A stretch of 9,275 nt of DNA, from assembly GCA_964473715.1 (NCBI GenBank), contig CAYYQC010000036.1:1-9275 (forward strand). The letters are read 5' to 3'. Position 1 is the stretch's first letter, and the number at the start of each line of letters is the position of its first letter. The stretch comes from 2-12-FULL-41-16 sp964473715 (GTDB lineage Bacteria; Patescibacteriota; Patescibacteriia; Magasanikbacterales; UBA922). Under the pieces are notes generated by a model. That model saw only the letters and a program-made list of their open reading frames with translations. It did not search any database and had not been told where the DNA came from. The position numbers and the translations under genes were made by a program. This document shows, piece by piece, positions 1-5,673 of the stretch.

Positions 1-113
1 AAAGTTCTAAAATTGGTTTTGAAGTTCCAGGAATTAAAGATGTGCGCACTGAACTAATGAAAATTACTACGTATAAAGAATTGGAAGAAATACTTTTTAG
101 ATTGATTAAATAA
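1..113 (+). CDS. C-terminal fragment of an unidentified protein
   Basis: An open frame enters from the left edge (first full codon at base 3) and ends at TAA 111-113, giving 36 residues: SSKIGFEVPGIKDVRT, then a helical tail ending KELEEILFRLIK. It is followed about 20 bases later by a clear terminator, which supports a real gene end. The fragment is too short to assign to a family; the amphipathic Leu/Ile/Glu-rich tail is ordinary for the last helix of a globular protein. The start and most of the gene lie outside the window. Confidence 0.6.
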   Translation, partial: SSKIGFEVPGIKDVRTELMKITTYKELEEILFRLIK

Positions 114-135
114 AAATAAATAAATTTTTAAACTA

Positions 136-162
136 AAAAAATCCTCTAGATGAGGATTTTTT
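136..162 (+). terminator. Rho-independent terminator, probably bidirectional
   Basis: Arms AAAAAATCCTC (136-146) and GAGGATTTTTT (152-162) pair perfectly around a 5-base loop (TAGAT) and end in a T run. It ends the rightward gene that stops at 113. Because the left arm is also A-rich, it can end leftward transcripts such as the one from the small membrane-protein gene at 235-519. Confidence 0.85.
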
Positions 163-234
163 CTTTCTTTAATTTACAACAAATAAACTAAAGGAAGGGG
201 ACTGAGGTGCGCTCGGTACCCTCCGCGAGAATGG

Positions 235-519
235 TTACTTGGAGGTTCCCGACTTCGCCGCGCTCTTCTTGTGACGTCGGTTCTCCAGCCAATCAATGAA
301 GTTCGGCTCGATCCACTCCATGTAGGCGATGATGAAGCCTCCGAAGATGAATAGAAAAGGAATGATGACGAACACCGCAAAAAGGGATTGAGCCGCCCTC
401 TTGACTTGCATGATAAGATTTAGAAATTGGTCGGTGTAGAAAGTCAGTTCTTTCACGTAAACCACGATGAGGAGGGTCGACAGGCAGGAAATGAGGGGAA
501 TATACCAATACCAGGCCAT
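235..519 (-). CDS. Small two-helix membrane protein, unknown function
   Basis: This is a 94-residue protein beginning MAWYWYIPLISCL. Hydrophobic segments at about residues 4-22 and 46-66 look like two transmembrane helices. Between them lies a short polar stretch (KELTFYTDQ), and the end is basic and soluble (ENRRHKKSAAKSGTSK). The start is well supported: an AAAGGAGG Shine-Dalgarno lies 5 bases before ATG, the best SD in the window. About 70% of codons end in G or C by hand count, well above its neighbours, and local G+C is above 50% over 200-540. It follows the mannosyltransferase gene on the same strand but appears to have its own promoter. I do not recognise the family; a holin-like or small envelope-stress protein is possible but unsupported. 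The composition suggests recent acquisition. Confidence 0.72.
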   Translation of the reverse strand: MAWYWYIPLISCLSTLLIVVYVKELTFYTDQFLNLIMQVKRAAQSLFAVFVIIPFLFIFGGFIIAYMEWIEPNFIDWLENRRHKKSAAKSGTSK

Positions 520-543
520 GACGGCCTCCTTTCAGTCCGTCAT
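518..543. repeat. Inverted repeat flanking the SD of the small membrane-protein gene
   Basis: ATGACGG (518-524) and CCGTCAT (537-543) are perfect 7-base arms around a 12-base centre that holds the SD. One arm covers the AT of the start codon. It could be an operator overlapping the predicted transcription start, or an RNA hairpin if transcription starts further upstream. Confidence 0.5.
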
Positions 544-573
544 AAGTTAACAAGATGTTAAAGAAATTGTCAA
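544..573 (-). promoter_or_regulatory. Putative promoter of the small membrane-protein gene
   Basis: On the minus strand a perfect -35 TTGACA (573-568) directly follows the TAA stop of the upstream gene. It is followed after 18 bases by an extended -10, TG-T-TAACTT (TAACTT at 549-544), which keeps the three most conserved -10 bases. Predicted transcription would start near 537, leaving about 18 bases with the SD before the ATG. A perfect TTAACA-AGA-TGTTAA inverted repeat (547-561) sits between the two elements. Confidence 0.5.
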
Positions 574-1275
574 TTATCTCCCTCGTCGCAAACGCCACAT
601 CACCCGGAAAAATTCCCAAATATCAGAACTGCCTAATTTGGATTTTCCTACAGCACGATCAGTAAAAATAACTGGAATTTCCAATATTTTAAATTTATTT
701 TTTTCCACTCGGAATAAAATTTCTTCTTGAAATGCGTAGCCATTACTAATAATAGGTTCATTTAAAATTGCGCGCAGCACGTGTGCTCGATAAGCACGAA
801 ATCCAGCCGTAACGTCTTTGGTTTTAAGGCCGAGTACTAGGCGAGACAAAGTCATGGCTATCCAACTTGTTAAATATCGGTAAAGTCCCCAGCCAATAAT
901 TTTTCCACCAGTAACGCGCCGTGAACCAATGACTAGGTCAGCTCCTTTGATGATTGTATCAATTAATCGCGGTACATCAGCTGGATCATGAGAAAAATCA
1001 GCATCCATTTCAAAAATAATTTCTCCGCCAATTGCTAAGGCTTTTTTGAAACCATCTAGATACGCGGTACCAATACCTAATTTGCGTTGGCGTTTAATGA
1101 CGTATACGGGATAGGTTTCTCGAAATTTCAACGCAACATCACCAGTTTCATCGGGGGAATTATCATCAACAACCACAACCTCTAAGTCAGAAATTTTTAA
1201 GTCAAATAAAGCGGGGATTAACCGCATTATATTTTCTCGTTCATTGTAAGTAGGGATAACAATGACGGTCTTCAT
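574..1275 (-). CDS. Polyprenol monophosphomannose synthase (DPM1-like, GT2)
   Basis: This 233-residue family 2 glycosyltransferase should transfer mannose (or another hexose) from a nucleotide sugar to polyprenyl phosphate at the inner membrane face, making a donor for envelope glycans or protein O-glycosylation. Visible motifs: PTYNERENI at 8-16, VVDDNSPDET at 35-43, the metal-binding DAD at 91-93 followed by FSHDP, GSRRVTGG at 117-124, AGFRAYR at 157-163, QEE at 183-185, and FTDRAVGKSKLG at 204-215. The length fits soluble one-domain DPM1/Ppm1 enzymes; there is no C-terminal GtrA-like membrane domain. The ATG overlaps the TGA of folD (ATGA), so translation is probably coupled. Sugar specificity cannot be read from sequence; a glucosyl- or GlcNAc-type relative is possible. 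Confidence 0.9.
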   Translation of the reverse strand: MKTVIVIPTYNERENIMRLIPALFDLKISDLEVVVVDDNSPDETGDVALKFRETYPVYVIKRQRKLGIGTAYLDGFKKALAIGGEIIFEMDADFSHDPADVPRLIDTIIKGADLVIGSRRVTGGKIIGWGLYRYLTSWIAMTLSRLVLGLKTKDVTAGFRAYRAHVLRAILNEPIISNGYAFQEEILFRVEKNKFKILEIPVIFTDRAVGKSKLGSSDIWEFFRVMWRLRRGR

Positions 1276-2132
1276 AGTTCAGGAATTTTGATGTTATGAG
1301 CCAGGGCAGCGGCTGTGACAGTATTAGCCAAAAGTTTGGCTACAGTAATAGGGCCTACACCACCTGGAGTTGGCGTAATATACGCGTGATCTACGATTTC
1401 GTCAACATTGGCATCGCCACGCATAACACCGTCTACATAACAAACACCAGCGTCAATTACCACGGCACCTGGCCGTACCATAGCGCCGTTTACCATACCA
1501 GCCTTGCCAACACCAGTAATAATAATATCTGCAGATAAACATTTGGTTTCACGGTCCTTGGTTAAAGAATTTACAGTGGTTACAGAAGCGCGTTCATTCA
1601 TGAGAATAACAGATAATGGTTTTCCTACTAATGCTCCTGTACCAATAATTACCACATTTTTTCCTACCACATCCATACCTAGAGATTTAATGATTTCTAA
1701 ACAGGCCGCTGGAGTAGGCGGTAACCATGGGGCATCTTTCATAACTAATCTGCCAAGATTGGTATGAGTGAGACAATCTACATCATATTCTGGCTGAATC
1801 GCATTTAAAACCGTGGGGGTATATAGATGTTCAGGCAAAGGGATTTGGACAATTATTCCTGATAAACTAGCATCTGATTGTAAAAGATACAGACGGTCAA
1901 TAAGGTCTTCCTGAGAAATAGTTTCAGGTAAATACGTAATTTCACAAGTAATCCCGCATTTTTCCGCAGCTTGCTGTTTGCGACGTACATAGGTGTGCGA
2001 TGGTTGATCGTTACCAACCAAAACCACTACCAATTTTGGGGTAATGTTTTGACGCTTCAGCACAGCTGTCTGTGCCTGTACTTTGGCCAAGACTGTGGCT
2101 GCGATTTGTTTGCCATCAATGAGATAATTCAT
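1272..2132 (-). CDS. folD: Bifunctional methylenetetrahydrofolate dehydrogenase/cyclohydrolase FolD
   Basis: FolD interconverts 5,10-methylene-, methenyl- and 10-formyl-tetrahydrofolate with NADP, supplying one-carbon units for purine and fMet synthesis in the cytoplasm. The 286-residue length matches the family (about 285-290). Catalytic Tyr48 and Lys52 lie in PSHTYVRRK. The Rossmann signature reads GTGALVGKP (164-172) and the C-terminal signature PGGVGPIT (256-263). DVDCLT at 117-122 replaces the more usual DVDGF, and PPTPAA replaces PCTPxG, a divergent but plausible active-site rim. I chose the ATG at 2132 because MNYLIDGKQIA matches family N termini; in-frame starts at 2144 and 2168 fall inside the predicted promoter. 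There is no SD, and the predicted transcript starts at or next to the ATG. It is the first gene of a two-gene unit with the mannosyltransferase. Confidence 0.95.
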   Translation of the reverse strand: MNYLIDGKQIAATVLAKVQAQTAVLKRQNITPKLVVVLVGNDQPSHTYVRRKQQAAEKCGITCEITYLPETISQEDLIDRLYLLQSDASLSGIIVQIPLPEHLYTPTVLNAIQPEYDVDCLTHTNLGRLVMKDAPWLPPTPAACLEIIKSLGMDVVGKNVVIIGTGALVGKPLSVILMNERASVTTVNSLTKDRETKCLSADIIITGVGKAGMVNGAMVRPGAVVIDAGVCYVDGVMRGDANVDEIVDHAYITPTPGGVGPITVAKLLANTVTAAALAHNIKIPEL

Positions 2133-2139
2133 ACTAATT

Positions 2140-2168
2140 ATCATAGCGTAAAATAGCGTAAAAGACAA
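2140..2168 (-). promoter_or_regulatory. Putative folD promoter
   Basis: On the minus strand, -35 TTGTCT (2168-2163) and -10 TATGAT (2145-2140) are separated by 17 bases. The predicted start is near 2133, adjacent to the folD ATG at 2132, so the mRNA would be leaderless. Two tandem copies of TAGCGTAAAA (2144-2163) fill the spacer. Confidence 0.5.
2144..2163 (+). repeat. Tandem 10-base repeat in the divergent promoter region
   Basis: TAGCGTAAAA occurs twice without a gap (2144-2153 and 2154-2163). The period of one helical turn and the position between the folD -35 and -10 would suit a direct-repeat operator, but only two copies are present. Confidence 0.6.
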
Positions 2169-2190
2169 TTGCTAGGGCTTGTGATATACT
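2162..2190 (+). promoter_or_regulatory. Putative promoter of the cadherin-like protein gene
   Basis: -35 AAGACA (2162-2167) and -10 TATACT (2185-2190) have a 17-base spacer. The predicted start is at about 2197-2201. The -35 overlaps that of the opposing folD promoter (2163-2168), so the two promoters stand back to back and may compete for polymerase. Confidence 0.5.
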
Positions 2191-2204
2191 TTGTTCATTA
2201 ATGC

Positions 2205-2249
2205 CGCCGCGTTTCAAAGGACGTTACGCGGCGCGATTTCGACAAATCG
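2205..2249 (+). promoter_or_regulatory. Two adjacent hairpins in the leader of the surface-protein gene
   Basis: Hairpin 1 pairs CGCCGCGT (2205-2212) with ACGCGGCG (2226-2233) around 13 bases that include AAAGGA. Hairpin 2 follows with no gap: CGATTT (2234-2239) and AAATCG (2244-2249) around CGAC. Both lie between the predicted transcription start and the chosen ATG at 2255. They could control translation or mRNA stability; no known riboswitch family was recognised. Confidence 0.45.
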
Positions 2250-2254
2250 ATAGT

Positions 2255-3445
2255 ATGAAAAAATTCACAGAATTTTTTGCGGCACTCTCAATTGTAATCT
2301 CAGTGACTATTTTGACTAGCTCAGCGGTATTTGCAGCTAGTAAGTCCGTTCCAAAAACTGCCTTGCCTGCAGGTTCGGTATTTAAATTTAGTTCTGGTCC
2401 GCAAATTTATTATGTTGCCGAAAATGGTACTGCCTATGGTGTGCCAGATGAAGCAACTTTTTTTAGCTGGTTTGCTTCGTTTAATAAAGTTCAGGTATAT
2501 CCAAAAAATTCCATTAGTAATTCTATTTCCAAAAGTATTTTAACCATTAAGCCGGGTGCGCGGGTGGTAAAATTTGGCAATAAACCTGAATTATATACGG
2601 TTAGTAAAGGCGCGCGGCTAAGGTGGATTAGAAATGAAGAATCATTAGTAGGATTATTTGGAGATAAGTGGCAAAATTATTTTGTAACATTACCAGAAAG
2701 CAGACGTAATGATTATATTTTAGGCGCGGATATTAAAAAAGCTGGTGATTTTGATCGTACCAAAGAACGCACCGGCATTACTCCTAATGATGATTTGGTA
2801 GCACGCAAAGTCGTAGTGCCTACTAAAACATATGCCAAAGCTCCGGTTGTAGTGGCTACTCAGCTTAAATCTCTTACTGAAAATTCTACATCGGCTTTAG
2901 TCCCAGGTTTTTCCTCATTTATTACTTCTTACAGACTTACTGTTCCATATCGTGAAGATAAAATTACTTTGACTCCAACGGCCAATAGTGCCGACATGAA
3001 TATTACTGTCCGTGAAAATGAGGTACCCTCGGGCAAACCAATTTCTTTTGACTTACCACTTGGGGATACCAATGTACCAATTGTGGTAAAAACAAATGAT
3101 AATGATTTTGAAAAATATTACTTGGTGATTACCCGAAATAAGCCTAGTGAAAATACGTATTTAAATAGTCTTACGGAAAATTTAAGTGGTTCGTTAACCC
3201 CTAAATTTACACCGTATACTCGTGACTATGTAATTACGGCCACAGGTAAAGAAGAAGTAATTACCGTGGTGCCAAAACTTCAGGATTCCTTGGCGCGAAT
3301 GTTTGTGGATGGAAAAGAATATGCAAGCGGAGTTTCCTTTAAAAAAGGACTGGAGCAAGGAAATACTAATGTAGTGCAAATTGTAGTGATGTCTGAAAGC
3401 GGTGTCTCAGAACGGTATACCATCACTATTAAAAAGCCAAACTAG
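2255..3445 (+). CDS. Secreted surface protein with two cadherin-like beta-sandwich domains
   Basis: This 396-residue exported protein has a signal peptide: MKK, a hydrophobic core to about residue 22, and a likely cut after VFA (residue 27). Two related repeats follow at about 37-83 (PAGSVFKF..PQIYYVAENG) and 99-147 (PGARVVKF..PELYTVSKG), each a short beta module ending in a Trp/Phe-rich segment. A Lys/Val-rich linker at about 180-203 leads to two cadherin-like beta-sandwich domains (type PF12733): 204-294 beginning LKSLTEN and 303-394 beginning LNSLTEN, each ending in a YxLxITR or YTITIKK strand. There is no sortase motif or C-terminal membrane anchor, so it is probably released or bound to the surface non-covalently. 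I chose ATG 2255 for the signal peptide; an in-frame ATG at 2201 would add 18 basic residues. Adhesion or an envelope scaffold role is inferred from the fold only. Confidence 0.85.
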   Translation: MKKFTEFFAALSIVISVTILTSSAVFAASKSVPKTALPAGSVFKFSSGPQIYYVAENGTAYGVPDEATFFSWFASFNKVQVYPKNSISNSISKSILTIKPGARVVKFGNKPELYTVSKGARLRWIRNEESLVGLFGDKWQNYFVTLPESRRNDYILGADIKKAGDFDRTKERTGITPNDDLVARKVVVPTKTYAKAPVVVATQLKSLTENSTSALVPGFSSFITSYRLTVPYREDKITLTPTANSADMNITVRENEVPSGKPISFDLPLGDTNVPIVVKTNDNDFEKYYLVITRNKPSENTYLNSLTENLSGSLTPKFTPYTRDYVITATGKEEVITVVPKLQDSLARMFVDGKEYASGVSFKKGLEQGNTNVVQIVVMSESGVSERYTITIKKPN

Positions 3446-3498
3446 TTTTTTGCCAGGAATTCTTTTTGAGTATAGTTTGCTTAGTGATTATACCTTCA

Positions 3499-4266
3499 TT
3501 ATTTTTTTGCTAAAAATAAATATGTTTGGTAGGGAACTTCTAATGTTTCACCCTGTTTTGCTATAAGTAAATCTATTTCCCTCATAAAAGTTTCTTTTGT
3601 CTCTGGCGGCAAAGAACTAACCCACGAAAAAGTCGTTAAAAGCAGTTTAAATTTTTCTTTTGAATAAGGTAGTACTCTAGAATAGTGCCTATTTTCAATA
3701 GTGTTGTACTGTCCGAGCTCGTGTAAGGTAATGGTTTGTTTTTCTACAATAGTACTTGGGTTGGTATATTTATACTTGGGACAAAGTTTAAAAAATAATT
3801 TTTCTACATCTGCTAGCCAGTGCTCGTGATACTTAGGTTCATTCCAAAATAAGGCAAATGTTCCTCCTGACTTTAATATCTCACGGCTTTTTGGGTAACC
3901 AATATCTGGATCAATCCAATGAAATGCTTGCGCGGCAATCAATAGGTCAAAAGACTCTGGCTCAAATTCTGCATTCTCAAAAGAGTCTTTTAGATAAGAA
4001 ACAGTATTCATTGCCACTGTTTTTTCTTGGGCAATTTCTAATAGGTTTTCACTAATATCTATCCCAACAATGGAATATCCACGCTCAGCAAAGGGTATAG
4101 TAGCTTGACCACTACCACAACCAATATCTAAAATTTGGGCATCAGGTTTTAAATGTGCGTAAGCAACTATGTCATTAATTAATTCTGGTGGATACGTTGG
4201 CCGCACCTCATCGTATAATTTGCTGAGATTGTCAAAAGTATTTTTAAGGTTGCGGTCAAAGGTCAT
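3499..4266 (-). CDS. Class I SAM-dependent methyltransferase
   Basis: This 255-residue enzyme starts at MTFDRNLKN; a start further upstream would run into the preceding gene. Motif I is ILDIGCGSGQA (G-rich loop at about 47-53), the acidic end of strand 2 is GIDIS (68-72), and AQAFHWID (112-119) is the motif IV region. The N-terminal YDEVRPTYP (18-26) is typical of Methyltransf_11-type small-molecule methyltransferases related to the trans-aconitate/UbiE group. The C-terminal half (KYKYTNPSTIV to the end) is the variable substrate lid, so the substrate is unknown. It is the third gene of a leftward operon, one base after the EEP gene stop. It converges with the surface-protein gene; no convincing terminator was found in the 53-base gap, only a weak GTATA/TATAC pair (3470-3493). 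Confidence 0.85.
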   Translation of the reverse strand: MTFDRNLKNTFDNLSKLYDEVRPTYPPELINDIVAYAHLKPDAQILDIGCGSGQATIPFAERGYSIVGIDISENLLEIAQEKTVAMNTVSYLKDSFENAEFEPESFDLLIAAQAFHWIDPDIGYPKSREILKSGGTFALFWNEPKYHEHWLADVEKLFFKLCPKYKYTNPSTIVEKQTITLHELGQYNTIENRHYSRVLPYSKEKFKLLLTTFSWVSSLPPETKETFMREIDLLIAKQGETLEVPYQTYLFLAKK

Positions 4267-4267
4267 A

Positions 4268-4951
4268 TTAGAGTTCAAGCATGGTGGAAATCGCCAAATG
4301 ATCTGAACCTTGTGAATTTTCAATGGTAAGCGAAGATGTTTTTAAATCTGGAGTGGTGAAAATATAATCTAAGCGAAGCGTGGAATAGGTGCTTGGTTCG
4401 CAAACAGTACAATCAAATAGGGCTGGGTCCACCGTGTGGATTTGTTCTGTGTTTCCGGACAGAACTGTATTGATTTTTTGAATCACGATATTTTTTGGTT
4501 CAGCATTAAAATCTCCCATCACAATGGTATTTTCGGTTGGTAATAATTTTAGTAAGGTATCTGTTTGTTCAAGTTGAATTTCATCATCAGTTTGATGAGT
4601 GTGAAGTAGGTGTGTGCTAAATACATGTAAAACTTTTCCATTTACATTGATATTTGCTTGCACTGCCGTGCGACTTTCTAATGTGGAAAGCAGATGTGTT
4701 TTGGTATTGATAATTGGGTATTTACTAAAAATCGCATTACTCATTAAACGTCCGTCGCTCAGAGTTTTGGTGGGGACAATAATTTCATGATAACCCAGTT
4801 CTTTTAAAAAATTACCTACATCTCTGGCTGGGTCGTTGGGTACAATTTCTTGAAGACCAATAATGTCAGCGTTAGTTACTGCCAAAAAATCACAAACTTG
4901 CTTAAAGTTGTTATCATACCAGATGTTCCAGGAGAGGATTTTTAGGGTCAT
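4268..4951 (-). CDS. Endonuclease/exonuclease/phosphatase (EEP) family hydrolase
   Basis: This 227-residue protein has the full EEP catalytic set: Asn9 in SWNIW, the metal ligand Glu35 in GLQE, His114 in STHLL, Asp147 and Asn149 in MGDFNAEP, Asp195 in RLDYIF, and the Asp217-His218 pair in GSDHLA. Family members cut phosphodiester or phosphomonoester bonds with Mg2+ (DNA repair nucleases, nocturnin/2'-phosphodiesterase-like enzymes, sphingomyelinase-like enzymes). No signal peptide is visible, so it is cytoplasmic and more likely to act on nucleic acid or a nucleotide than on lipid, but the substrate is not decided. Its ATG overlaps the TGA of the kinase gene (ATGA), and the methyltransferase start follows one base after its stop, so the three are very probably co-expressed. 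Confidence 0.88.
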   Translation of the reverse strand: MTLKILSWNIWYDNNFKQVCDFLAVTNADIIGLQEIVPNDPARDVGNFLKELGYHEIIVPTKTLSDGRLMSNAIFSKYPIINTKTHLLSTLESRTAVQANINVNGKVLHVFSTHLLHTHQTDDEIQLEQTDTLLKLLPTENTIVMGDFNAEPKNIVIQKINTVLSGNTEQIHTVDPALFDCTVCEPSTYSTLRLDYIFTTPDLKTSSLTIENSQGSDHLAISTMLEL

Positions 4952-5448
4952 ATCAGTATCTCCTCAATTTTTTTCGCAATTTCTTCAGGCGTGGTGTTGT
5001 CAGTTTTAATTATATACTCACCATCAATATTAGCCACAGTTCTTTGTCCCAAATATTCATCGAGGGTTTCTTTACTGGGAATGCGATAGGGATCATGTCG
5101 TTCAAGAGCCCTAGAAAGCATGGTTTGGTATTCAGCCTCAAGTCGAATTACTACAAATGTATATTCTGGATACTGTTTTACTGCGTGGTGAATATTTTCA
5201 ATAGTTTCCTTATCTGGAGACGGTCGTACGTAAATAATATTTTCTCCTTTTTCTAAAATATATTTTACCACTGGTACAGTAATTTCATCCATTAAACGGG
5301 GAATACGATGTTCTTTGACAATATTGTACACTGCATTTTTTAGGTCATGAAACCAAAACAGTTTCCACCCTAATTTTTGTTCAAGGACTCTGGCGACGGT
5401 GATTTTTCCGGTTGCGGGGTTGCCGCGAATGTAGAGAAAGGTTTTCAT
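4948..5448 (-). CDS. P-loop nucleoside/small-molecule kinase-like ATPase
   Basis: This 166-residue protein begins MKTFLYIRGNPATGKITV. The P-loop is GNPATGK (residues 9-15) but is followed by Ile-Thr rather than Ser/Thr-Thr; GK-[MI]-TV variants occur in a group of small AAA_33/shikimate-kinase-like proteins. HD at 34-35, an Arg at 75 in YVRPSPD, and an Arg-rich lid RALERHDPYR (113-122) support a phosphotransferase fold. The substrate is unknown. The start is chosen because the hydrophobic strand 1 and P-loop begin there; the frame extends further upstream only through the tRNA terminator and is spurious. It is the first gene of the operon, has no SD, and its own predicted promoter ends 2-3 bases before the ATG. 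Regulation of the whole operon probably occurs there. Confidence 0.8.
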   Translation of the reverse strand: MKTFLYIRGNPATGKITVARVLEQKLGWKLFWFHDLKNAVYNIVKEHRIPRLMDEITVPVVKYILEKGENIIYVRPSPDKETIENIHHAVKQYPEYTFVVIRLEAEYQTMLSRALERHDPYRIPSKETLDEYLGQRTVANIDGEYIIKTDNTTPEEIAKKIEEILI

Positions 5449-5457
5449 ATGCTTTTC

Positions 5458-5486
5458 ATTGTAACAAGGATTCACCCTCGACTCAA
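5458..5486 (-). promoter_or_regulatory. Putative promoter of the kinase/EEP/methyltransferase operon
   Basis: On the minus strand, -35 TTGAGT (5486-5481) and extended -10 TG-T-TACAAT (TACAAT at 5463-5458) have a 17-base spacer. The predicted start is near 5451, with the ATG at 5448. The tRNA terminator just upstream insulates this operon from the tRNA promoter. Confidence 0.6.
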
Positions 5487-5513
5487 ATTTTTTTGGGTCG
5501 CTATCTCCACTTG

Positions 5514-5550
5514 CAATTAAAAAAATCCCGCATTGGGATTTTTTTAATTG
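5514..5550 (-). terminator. Long perfect terminator of tRNA-Gln
   Basis: Perfect 16-base arms (5514-5529 and 5535-5550; G+C core TCCC/GGGA inside A7/T7 tracts) enclose a 5-base loop. The hairpin begins at the base next to the tRNA discriminator base (5551), so there is no trailer between mature tRNA and terminator. The sequence is symmetric enough to work in both directions. Confidence 0.9.
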
Positions 5551-5621
5551 CTCGGGGATAGGGATTCGAACCCCAATAAACAGGACCAGAACCTGTTGTC
5601 CTACCGTTAGACGATCCCCGA
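5551..5621 (-). tRNA. tRNA-Gln (CUG anticodon)
   Basis: This is a 71-base tRNA on the minus strand. The acceptor stem TCGGGGA/TCCCCGA has 7 pairs, the D arm is GTC/GAC, and the anticodon stem ACAGG/CCTGT encloses TTCTGGT, giving anticodon CUG (reads CAG). The variable loop is 4 bases, and the T arm TGGGG/CCCTA (one G-U pair) encloses TTCGAAT. The discriminator is G, and CCA is not encoded (CAA follows), so a CCA-adding enzyme is needed. It lies between dnaX and the kinase operon with its own promoter and terminator. Confidence 0.96.
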
Positions 5622-5643
5622 ATATTTGGCGTAAAACGGTCGT

Positions 5644-5672
5644 ATTATACGTCGCAAGCACGCCAAAGTCAA
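5644..5672 (-). promoter_or_regulatory. Strong promoter of tRNA-Gln
   Basis: On the minus strand, -35 TTGACT (5672-5667), a 17-base spacer and a perfect -10 TATAAT (5649-5644) form the closest consensus match in the window. The predicted start is near 5637, about 16 bases before the tRNA. An inverted repeat TTTGGCGT (5625-5632) / ACGCCAAA (5660-5667) flanks the -10. Confidence 0.85.
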
Positions 5673-5673
5673 G

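Noticed and set aside
174..380. Antisense and overlapping frames across the small membrane-protein gene (also 293-619)
   Set aside because: Their products are Arg/Ser/His-rich without hydrophobic pattern or family motif, whereas the 235-519 frame has a strong SD and two clear membrane segments.
3446..3498. Possible terminator between the convergent surface-protein and methyltransferase genes
   Set aside because: Only a 5-base GTATA/TATAC pair and scattered T runs are present; no stable G+C stem.
5449..5661. Upstream extension of the kinase reading frame through the tRNA region
   Set aside because: It would read through a terminator and the tRNA gene; the P-loop strand begins at the ATG at 5448.
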